Source: Spirosoma sp. (GTDB lineage Bacteria; Bacteroidota; Bacteroidia; Cytophagales; Spirosomataceae). Taken from it: a stretch of 64,000 nt of DNA. The notes beneath the pieces are model-generated. The model did not search any database, was not told where the DNA came from, and saw nothing but the letters and a program-made list of their open reading frames with translations. This document shows positions 51,218 to 57,115 of the stretch, piece by piece (the stretch's first letter is position 1; every line of letters starts with the position of its first letter). The stretch is from the NCBI RefSeq assembly GCF_026391055.1, contig NZ_JAPLET010000022.1, positions 711,648-775,647 of the forward strand. The letters are read 5' to 3'. The position numbers were made by a program, and so were the translations under genes.

Positions 51218-51838
51218 ATGGAACAATTAGCCTGGAGTACTCAACAACGCCGTGTTGTTGATTTAATGCCCTACGAGTACAACCCTCGTAAAATGACGGC
51301 CCAGCAGAGCCGTAAACTACGCGAATCGCTGGAGAAGTTTGGCCTGGTCGAGATACCGGTTGTTAATTTAGACGGTATTTTACTCGCCGGTCACCAGCGG
51401 TGCAAAGCTATGATCCAACTGGGACGTGGTGACGACCTGGTAGACGTGCGCGTTCCCAACCGTCAACTGACCGAAGAGGAGTTCAAGGAATACAACATTG
51501 CTTCCAATGCCATCAAGGGCGATTGGGTCGACGAGATTCTACGTGAACACTTCGATGGGGTAGACTTGAATGATTTCGGTATCAGTCTCTCCGAAATGGA
51601 AGACTTGCACGAAAAGACCACCGCCAAGGAAGAAACGCCCGAAATGCCCATCGTGGCCAAATTTTCGGAGAAGTACGATGCATTCGTGATTGTCTGTGAC
51701 AACGCCATCGACGCCAACCACCTGGCGGAGATACTAAAGGTCGATATGGCCCACAGCTACAAAAGTGAACGGGTGGGACGCACCAACGTTATCAGCGCTA
51801 AACACTTCATCGACGCATGGAAAGCTGCAAAATCGTAA
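51218..51838 (+). CDS. ParB/sulfiredoxin-like domain protein
   Basis: A 206-residue protein. The N-terminal ~115 residues are a ParB/Srx-type domain: 'LMPYEYNPRKMTAQQSRKLRESLEKFGLVEIPVVN', the phosphate-binding 'LLAGHQRCKAM' (58-61 G-H-Q-R), and 'LTEEEFKEYNIASNAIKG'. The C-terminal part ends in a helical region. Phage ParB-like domains occur next to or fused with DNA methyltransferases and base-modifying enzymes. Here the gene overlaps the following glycosyltransferase gene by 22 bases, implying coupled translation and a shared pathway. Confidence 0.85.
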   Translation: MEQLAWSTQQRRVVDLMPYEYNPRKMTAQQSRKLRESLEKFGLVEIPVVNLDGILLAGHQRCKAMIQLGRGDDLVDVRVPNRQLTEEEFKEYNIASNAIKGDWVDEILREHFDGVDLNDFGISLSEMEDLHEKTTAKEETPEMPIVAKFSEKYDAFVIVCDNAIDANHLAEILKVDMAHSYKSERVGRTNVISAKHFIDAWKAAKS

Positions 51839-52560
51839 TTCCCTCCCATAAACGAGCGACACGCGTGCGAACCTCGTCGGTGGTAGCCAACGCCATTCTA
51901 TGCGTTTCGGAGAGTCAGGCGGCCCAGTACCGGCTCTGTAATCCCTTAGAGGAGATTGTCACGCACCCGGACAACGTGGTGGGACTGGCCGCTAAACGGG
52001 ACTGGATCATTCGCCATTTCGGCAACGTGTTCATGCTCGATGACGACATTGACACCATGCAGCGGGTGTACACCGAACCAGGAGAGAAATCACAGGTTGA
52101 CCCGCTGACTGCGTACGACCTGATTCAGTCGGCCGCTGATGCTTGCCACCAGGCTGGTGCCTTTCTGTTTTCGTTTGCCCACGTGCCGGCACCGGTGCTC
52201 TACAATCCGATGATGCCAATCGATTTGGCCGGCTATCATACGGGCTGCGCCCATGGCGTGCTGGCGGGTAGTAAACTCTGGTACTCGCGGGAGATTCTTG
52301 TCAACGAGGATTATTGGATCAGCTGTTTAAATGCGTATCAGAACCGACTCAGCTGGAAGGATACGCGGTTCTACTTTCAGCAAAAAGATACATTTGTGAA
52401 TCCAGGTGGACTGTCCGAGTTTAGAAATGTAGAAGCCGAAGCGCAGGATTTTGCCACCCTTCAGCGGGTATTCGGCCAGGATGTTGTTACTTTGAAGAAG
52501 GCGAGTGAGAAGAGTAAACTCAAGCACCCGTTTCAAAAAACGCTCAAATTACCTTTTTAA
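51817..52560 (+). CDS. TET-associated-type glycosyltransferase (GT-A)
   Basis: A 247-residue protein: 'CKIVIPSHKRATRVRTSSVVANAILCVSESQAAQYRL' as the nucleotide-binding strand, 'VGLAAKRDWIIRHFGNVFMLDDDID' with the metal-binding Asp75-77, then 'HTGCAHGVLAGSKLWYSREI' as acceptor region. This is the pattern I know from the TET/JBP-associated glycosyltransferases of phages, which decorate modified bases in DNA. No TET/JBP dioxygenase is in the window, so the modified base, if any, is unknown. Overlap with the ParB-like gene supports one system. Confidence 0.75.
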   Translation: MESCKIVIPSHKRATRVRTSSVVANAILCVSESQAAQYRLCNPLEEIVTHPDNVVGLAAKRDWIIRHFGNVFMLDDDIDTMQRVYTEPGEKSQVDPLTAYDLIQSAADACHQAGAFLFSFAHVPAPVLYNPMMPIDLAGYHTGCAHGVLAGSKLWYSREILVNEDYWISCLNAYQNRLSWKDTRFYFQQKDTFVNPGGLSEFRNVEAEAQDFATLQRVFGQDVVTLKKASEKSKLKHPFQKTLKLPF

Positions 52561-52561
52561 A

Positions 52562-52843
52562 ATGGCTCTTGCAGAAAAAATCAGGCCAATAGCTGACGAG
52601 ATCGTCAAGCTTCTGACCCATTCATATCCACAGTGGAGTGTTAAGGCTAGTTTTTCGACTCCTGACCCAAACGGTGTGTTGGATCTATTAATACGAGACA
52701 TTGCTTCGGATCGAAAATACCAACACCGTTTTACTCGATTTGATGCTGAGACCATGCTCAAGTCGCCAAGAGAGACAGTTGCCGAAGTAATCGTTGAATT
52801 CATCGCTTCTGATGCTCGAAAAGCATTTGGACAAACAGTATAA
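52562..52843 (+). CDS. Phage protein, 93 residues, unknown function
   Basis: 'MALAEKIRPIADEIVKLLTHSYPQW', a helical N-terminus, then a beta pair and helix ('MLKSPRETVAEVIVEFIASDARKAF'). No family recognised. The frame is open upstream into the glycosyltransferase gene, but the ATG directly after its stop codon is the natural start. It may be an accessory of the modification pair. Confidence 0.55.
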   Translation: MALAEKIRPIADEIVKLLTHSYPQWSVKASFSTPDPNGVLDLLIRDIASDRKYQHRFTRFDAETMLKSPRETVAEVIVEFIASDARKAFGQTV

Positions 52844-52915
52844 ATCGACCCGGCTGATAACGTGGGATAGAGTCAGCCCCCACACTGATCCATGTAGTGT
52901 AGCCGCGCCACGGTG

Positions 52916-52948
52916 GCCCCTGAACGATCCGGTTCAGGGGCTTTTATT
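52916..52948 (+). terminator. Intrinsic terminator
   Basis: GCCCCTGAAC and GTTCAGGGGC form a perfect 10-bp stem with a 6-base loop, followed by TTTTATTT. It ends the modification gene group. Confidence 0.88.
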
Positions 52949-52998
52949 TGGCGTAGAAACGTATAAAAGGGATAAAAAAAATCAGGAATAACGCTTTT

Positions 52999-53027
52999 TA
53001 TATCCGTTTTGCTGGGAGAATATACAG
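52999..53027 (+). promoter_or_regulatory. Conserved 29-base upstream element, copy 1
   Basis: TATATCCGTTTTGCTGGGAG continuing AATATACAG. The same sequence, with one substitution and one inserted base, recurs at 54613-54642. Each copy lies after a terminator or stop and before a gene, as expected of a phage promoter or operator. Confidence 0.6.
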
Positions 53028-53054
53028 GGGATGTTCAAGTTTAACAATCTCCAA

Positions 53055-53735
53055 ATGGAAACGCTCACAACCCCCAAATCGCGCAATTTAGATCGCTTCA
53101 TTACCGCCACCGGCAAGACCGAAAAAGAGTATCAGCAGTGGGCTACCCAGGTAGGTAAGCAGATGCACATCAATACGCTCGACCGTATTATTTGCGCCAA
53201 ACTCGGTATCTACACCGTCGCTCACCTTCCCCAGCTGCCAACCTGCATCCCGGAACTAATGTGGGATGAACAGCAGATCGACGAGCACCTGTTGGCCAAT
53301 TCGGAAAACCCGCTTGAATTAGCCCGGCTTTGGAAAACCTATCATTCCGAAGCACGCATGTATGTCTCAGTCGAATCGGTGCTGGCGGAGTACCTGAACC
53401 CCTTTCCCAAAACGGACTTTGAGAAAAACGGCGATGCCAACTGGCTCCCCGATGTGTCGAAAAGCTGGTTCAAGAAAACAGGTATTAATCTGGATGTACA
53501 GGTTGACGAAATCAACGAGGTAGCGCCGATCCGGATCACGATGAATGATGTGATCGCCTTCGTCCGGAACTGGAAGCCAAACGCCTACAAATCGCCCATG
53601 CAGGAAATGCTCGAGCGCATTGAGGAGCGCTTCAAGGCAGTGACCACCTTCCGAATTAAAGAGTATTACGCTGAGCACCTAATGCGCTCTTCGATGCTCA
53701 TTCACTCCGCATCGACCGAAGAAGTTCCATTTTAA
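53055..53735 (+). CDS. Phage protein, 226 residues, with an SSB-like acidic tail
   Basis: Soluble, mixed alpha/beta; no domain recognised. The C-terminus 'SASTEEVPF' resembles the acidic tip of single-stranded DNA-binding proteins (D/E-rich then I/L/V-P-F), which docks replication and repair proteins. The middle part ('ISMNDVIAFVRNWKPNAYKSPMQEMLERIEERFK' in outline) is helical. An ATG at 53031 within the GGATGTTCAA motif gives 8 more residues; I prefer 53055. It is followed by a terminator. Confidence 0.55.
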   Translation: METLTTPKSRNLDRFITATGKTEKEYQQWATQVGKQMHINTLDRIICAKLGIYTVAHLPQLPTCIPELMWDEQQIDEHLLANSENPLELARLWKTYHSEARMYVSVESVLAEYLNPFPKTDFEKNGDANWLPDVSKSWFKKTGINLDVQVDEINEVAPIRITMNDVIAFVRNWKPNAYKSPMQEMLERIEERFKAVTTFRIKEYYAEHLMRSSMLIHSASTEEVPF

Positions 53736-53741
53736 ACCCAG

Positions 53742-53768
53742 GCCCCGCCATCGAGCGGGGCTTTTTTT
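53742..53768 (+). terminator. Intrinsic terminator
   Basis: GCCCCGC and GCGGGGC form a 7-bp stem with a 6-base loop, followed by seven T, just after the previous stop codon. Confidence 0.88.
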
Positions 53769-53779
53769 ATTTACTCGCC

Positions 53780-54571
53780 ATGCCGAAATCAACCGACGTG
53801 CCGCACGAGCTGCGGCCGCTTAACAAGATATTTTCCGAGCAAAATTATAAATGGGATTACAGTGACTCGTTTCGCGACTGGGTAGACTTCCTGACCGAAT
53901 CGTTCATGCCGGTGCGCCAGGGCGTTTACGAACAGCTGAAGAAAAAACATAAAGACCTGGATTGGTTCGTGCGTATGACCCATGAGTGGGTCAGACTCCA
54001 GAGCCAAATGATTGTTGGCGACAACGATTGGTACGATGCCCTAGGCACCTACTACGAGGTGCTGGCCAGCCAGGGTAAACGCCAGATCATGGGGCAGTTC
54101 TTCACGCCCCCCTGCGTGGTTGACTTCATGAGTGTCCTTCAGGGAGCCGACCAGAGTCTGACCGGGAAAGGCCAGCTGGTGAACGACCCTTGCTCAGGCA
54201 GTGGCCGCATGCTGTTGTCGTTCCACGCTAAAGCACCGGGCAACTACCAGTTTGGTGCTGATCTGGATGCCATCTGCGCGAAAATGACGGCCGTGAATAT
54301 GTGCCTGCACGGCTGCGTGGGCCAGGCTGTGTGCATGGATTCCTTGAATCCGGACGATTGGCGATTTGGCTACCACATCAACCGCCGGCTGGGGCGTGGT
54401 GGTGGTCCAACGATTGAGCCGATGACCGGGAAAGAGGAGTGTCATACCTGGAAACTATGGCAACAGGAAAAAGCCGAATGGGCCGAAAAAAAGAAAACTG
54501 AGCCGGAGCTGCCACCGCCTACGCCCCGCATGGCTAAAGCTGCCAAAATGGGTCAAATGAGCCTGTTTTGA
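53780..54571 (+). CDS. N6-adenine methyltransferase-like protein lacking the NPPY motif
   Basis: A 263-residue protein with the type I HsdM-like fold: 'RQIMGQFFTPPCVVDFM' near residue 100 and the SAM motif 'VNDPCSGSGRMLLSFHA' near 135, then 'GADLDAICAKMTAVNMCLHG' as expected. The catalytic N-P-P-Y/F motif that should follow is missing; the sequence runs into 'GGPTIEPMTGKEECHTW' and a Lys/Glu-rich helix. The last residues 'MGQMSLF' form a canonical sliding-clamp-binding motif. It may bind SAM or DNA without methylating, or use another catalytic loop. Confidence 0.72.
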   Translation: MPKSTDVPHELRPLNKIFSEQNYKWDYSDSFRDWVDFLTESFMPVRQGVYEQLKKKHKDLDWFVRMTHEWVRLQSQMIVGDNDWYDALGTYYEVLASQGKRQIMGQFFTPPCVVDFMSVLQGADQSLTGKGQLVNDPCSGSGRMLLSFHAKAPGNYQFGADLDAICAKMTAVNMCLHGCVGQAVCMDSLNPDDWRFGYHINRRLGRGGGPTIEPMTGKEECHTWKLWQQEKAEWAEKKKTEPELPPPTPRMAKAAKMGQMSLF

Positions 54572-54612
54572 GCTGAAAAAAAAACTAAAAATTTATCAGA
54601 ATTGACGAATTG

Positions 54613-54642
54613 TATATCCGTTCTGCTGGGAGAATATTACAG
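54613..54642 (+). promoter_or_regulatory. Conserved upstream element, copy 2
   Basis: TATATCCGTTCTGCTGGGAG continuing AATATTACAG. Near-identical to 52999-53027 (one substitution, one extra T). It lies 40-80 bases before the next small gene. Confidence 0.6.
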
Positions 54643-54681
54643 AGTAGTCAGCCAAATAAACCCTGATTATCAACGCAAAAA

Positions 54682-54888
54682 ATGTTCATTAAAAAGCGCC
54701 AACGATTTGAAAACCCCAAAATGACCAAGAAGAAAAACCTGCTCAAGCTGGTAATGAAAGAAGCGCACCGGCTCTGGAAAAAGGGTATCTGGCTTTTCTT
54801 CGGTGAATGTGTACGGGATGCCTGGATGAACGTCCGGACGGGCCTGCGCAAAAAGCAGATCAATGTGGCTCAGGTGAGCCTGTTTTAA
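54682..54888 (+). CDS. Small basic phage protein with a clamp-binding tail
   Basis: A 68-residue protein, very basic and helical ('MTKKKNLLKLVMKEAHRLWKKGIWLFFGE'), ending 'KKQINVAQVSLF'. The Q-V-S-L-F end matches the sliding-clamp-binding pattern and echoes the QMSLF end of the gene before it. An ATG at 54721 would shorten it to 55 residues. It could be a small replisome-targeting protein. No family recognised. Confidence 0.6.
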   Translation: MFIKKRQRFENPKMTKKKNLLKLVMKEAHRLWKKGIWLFFGECVRDAWMNVRTGLRKKQINVAQVSLF

Positions 54889-54893
54889 AAAGC

Positions 54894-54921
54894 GAAGCCC
54901 GCAGTATGACCTGCGGGCTTC
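54894..54921 (+). terminator. Hairpin after the small gene
   Basis: GAAGCCCGCAG and CTGCGGGCTTC form a perfect 11-bp stem with a 6-base loop. GCAAGGATGTTCAA follows at 54931-54944, as it does after the capsid terminator. Confidence 0.75.
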
Positions 54922-54987
54922 TAATCCAACGCAAGGATGTTCAAGCCTCAATCAGATTAAGTCAAATGTACGCTAAAAATCGAAATC

Positions 54988-55046
54988 ATGAGTAAATACG
55001 ATATAAAGACAAAAAGGGGTATGATTTTTTTGAAGTCTCCAGTGCT
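54988..55046 (+). other. Out-of-frame N-terminus of the RarA-like gene
   Basis: From the ATG at 54988 one frame reads MSKYDIKTKR; from just after the AAAAAGGGG run (55011-55019) the next frame reads GYDFFEVSSA and continues into the gene at 55047. RarA C-terminal domains begin with exactly such a 'YD-x-I-S-A-hydrophobic' segment. The join needs a -1 shift at the run, or one base missing from the sequence. Confidence 0.5.
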
Positions 55047-55559
55047 ATGCAAAAATGCATTCGTCGTGGCCATGAGGACCAAGCTATGTTCTGGGCCGTT
55101 GAACTATACGACAGTGGGTTTTCAGAATACGTTTGGAAGCGCTTACGCATTATGAGTTCGGAAGATGTGGGGTTGGCAGAGCCAATGATGCCATCTAATA
55201 TTTGGGCACTCTACCGGATGTTCCAGGAACAGGCCAAGAAAAAAGATGACAAGAACGAGCCACAGCGGTTGTTCATGACCCATGCGGTGTTGCTACTGTG
55301 CCGGGCGCGAAAGTCGCGCATGATCGACTGGAGCTTGCTGTTTCACTGGCTCACTCACCCGTTCAAGAAGTTGGCTATACCCGATTTTGCCTATGATAAG
55401 CACAATGAGCGGGGTCGGCTGTTAAAACGCTCCTGGGCGCATTTCTTCGACGAAGGTACCATCCTTCACCCCCACCATGACGTCGAAGGGGAACTGGTAA
55501 TGCGCATGCAGGCCATGAAAGCCATTAGCGATCCGAGCAGTAACGGGTTGTTTGATTGA
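55047..55559 (+). CDS. Stand-alone RarA/MgsA C-terminal domain protein
   Basis: A 170-residue protein matching the C-terminal domain of the clamp-loader-like ATPase RarA (MgsA): 'MQKCIRRGHEDQAMFWAVELYDSGFSEYVWKRLRIMSSEDVGLAEP' in outline, where RarA has '...SDPDAALYWLARLL...IASEDIGLADP'. The AAA+ ATPase part is absent. In RarA this domain makes the tetramer and contacts SSB, so the phage protein could mix into or block host RarA at forks. The homology begins ~10 residues upstream of this ATG, in a frame linked to the ATG at 54988. Confidence 0.72.
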   Translation: MQKCIRRGHEDQAMFWAVELYDSGFSEYVWKRLRIMSSEDVGLAEPMMPSNIWALYRMFQEQAKKKDDKNEPQRLFMTHAVLLLCRARKSRMIDWSLLFHWLTHPFKKLAIPDFAYDKHNERGRLLKRSWAHFFDEGTILHPHHDVEGELVMRMQAMKAISDPSSNGLFD

Positions 55560-55580
55560 GTATGAGTTAATGAAAAGCCT

Positions 55581-55612
55581 AATCGCCCGGCGTTTACACT
55601 GGGCGATTTTTT
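55581..55612 (+). terminator. Intrinsic terminator between converging genes
   Basis: AATCGCCC and GGGCGATT pair across a 12-base loop, followed by a T run. It lies between the RarA-like gene and the leftward AbiGi-like gene. Confidence 0.75.
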
Positions 55613-55613
55613 G

Positions 55614-56501
55614 TTAGAAGTCTTCTTTAATTTGATCTGAAGTTAAAATTCGACTCGTTAACAATGATATTTCCTCCGGTGTAAAACGGAGTCCGTTATT
55701 AGTATGGCTAGGTAGTAATTGGAGGTATTTTACGAGTGGTATAATTTCCTCGTCACTTTTCACTATAATATACTTTACATCCGACGCAGAAAAATCAAGC
55801 TTATATTTTCCCTCCGCTTCTATTTTTGCATTATACTGTTGCTTTTCTTCTTGACTCAGATGTTCTCCGTGCAGATTTACTTCTTCAATCTTAGGCGGCT
55901 TGTTTCTACTCTCAAAATCATATTCACGCTCAACATAGCGCCACTCTCTTTCATCATAAAAATGATAGTTAGGATAGTGTTTCCCCCCGATAACATACTC
56001 GCCTACGCGTGGCTTAAAGTAGCATTTTAAACCACTTAAAGCCCCTAATCTATCAATCACTTGCCAATATGCATCACGTTTTTCCTTGTATCCTTCCGCC
56101 TTATGATCCACTATAAGTGACTTACTCCCCCCGTCTCCGACCCATTCACCGTTAGCTGCAAGCCTATACAATTCTTGGGTTTTAATATGTCCATCAAATA
56201 TTAGTTTGAAAAAGCTCTGTATTAAAATCGATTCCTCATTGTAATATAGAACAGGATTAAGGCCTTTAGCTATTCCCCATTCTTTTGTCATACCAACACC
56301 ATATTTCCCATACTTAAACATATGGTCATCAACCATTGACAAGGGTATGTCACAAAAACAAATCATGGGTAAATAAATATCCTCTATGTTCAAAAACCGC
56401 TCTCTTGATAACCTGGGGTGAAAGCCATTCGATATAATGGCTAATAAATGTGGCAGTTCAGCAGTGAATCGAAATAAGGTGTTTGCAGTCTGTACAGGCA
56501 T
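55614..56501 (-). CDS. AbiGi-like abortive infection protein
   Basis: A 295-residue protein with the AbiGi pattern: 'LFRFTAELPHLLAIISNGFHPRLSRERF', 'IYLPMICFCDIPLSMVDDHMFKYGKYGVGMTKEWGIAKGLNPVLYY' (in part) and 'HFYDEREWRYVE'. In Lactococcus AbiGi works with AbiGii, but no AbiGii gene lies here. The gene is on the opposite strand to all its neighbours, is clearly AT-richer, and is bracketed by terminators at 55581 and 56545: the hallmarks of a moron that lets the lysogen resist other phages. Confidence 0.78.
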   Translation of the reverse strand: MPVQTANTLFRFTAELPHLLAIISNGFHPRLSRERFLNIEDIYLPMICFCDIPLSMVDDHMFKYGKYGVGMTKEWGIAKGLNPVLYYNEESILIQSFFKLIFDGHIKTQELYRLAANGEWVGDGGSKSLIVDHKAEGYKEKRDAYWQVIDRLGALSGLKCYFKPRVGEYVIGGKHYPNYHFYDEREWRYVEREYDFESRNKPPKIEEVNLHGEHLSQEEKQQYNAKIEAEGKYKLDFSASDVKYIIVKSDEEIIPLVKYLQLLPSHTNNGLRFTPEEISLLTSRILTSDQIKEDF

Positions 56502-56544
56502 GGTTGTATAGTTTACTTCAAAGCTAATTAATCTGTCCTACCCC

Positions 56545-56585
56545 TGCAAAAAGCTACCTACTAACGTTGTAGGTAGCTTTTTGCA
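56545..56585. terminator. Perfect 17-bp bidirectional terminator before terS
   Basis: TGCAAAAAGCTACCTAC and GTAGGTAGCTTTTTGCA pair perfectly around a 7-base loop, with A/T tracts in the arms. It separates the AbiGi-like gene's promoter side from the terminase operon. Confidence 0.85.
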
Positions 56586-56590
56586 TTCTC

Positions 56591-57115
56591 ATGTCTTCCA
56601 ATCTACTGCCCCAATCGTCCGACAAGACTCCCGAACAAAAACGCGCTGAAAGGCTCGACAAGTTTCGGGATCACCTGCTGTACCGCGTTCCGCTCAAGCC
56701 CTCTGAGCACGCCATGCTCGATAAATACCGTAAGTGCTTTGCCTGGCGGGGTAAGCTCTTTTCGCCCCAACAGTGCGTCAATATGCTCATGCAGGAATAC
56801 GGTGTCAAGTATTCCCAGGCGTACCAGATCATGATGGATTCGACCAAGCTGTACGGCAAAGTCGAAGACCTTGATAAAGCAGGTACTACCAAAATCCTGA
56901 TCGAAACGCTCTACGTGGCCATGAGCATTGCGGTAAAAGACCGAAACGCCGAAGCCATCATTGCGGCCACTCGTCAAATCGGTGTCCTCGCCAAACTTAA
57001 CGATGATCAGGTACCCCTGTCGGTGGACGAATTGATGCCTGCCCGTGTGGCCAGATACACGCAGAATAACATCACGGTGAACAATTTCGGCACGGAGGGC
57101 CAAGCTGGTGAGTAA
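56591..57115 (+). CDS. Terminase small subunit
   Basis: A 174-residue protein: a basic N-terminal segment, a helix-turn-helix-like part ('LFSPQQCVNMLMQEYGVKYSQAYQIMMDSTKLYG' in outline), then a helical oligomerisation part and a tail 'PARVARYTQNNITVNNFG'. Its stop overlaps the GTG start of the large subunit by 8 bases. It would bind the packaging site and feed DNA to the motor. Confidence 0.82.
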   Translation: MSSNLLPQSSDKTPEQKRAERLDKFRDHLLYRVPLKPSEHAMLDKYRKCFAWRGKLFSPQQCVNMLMQEYGVKYSQAYQIMMDSTKLYGKVEDLDKAGTTKILIETLYVAMSIAVKDRNAEAIIAATRQIGVLAKLNDDQVPLSVDELMPARVARYTQNNITVNNFGTEGQAGE

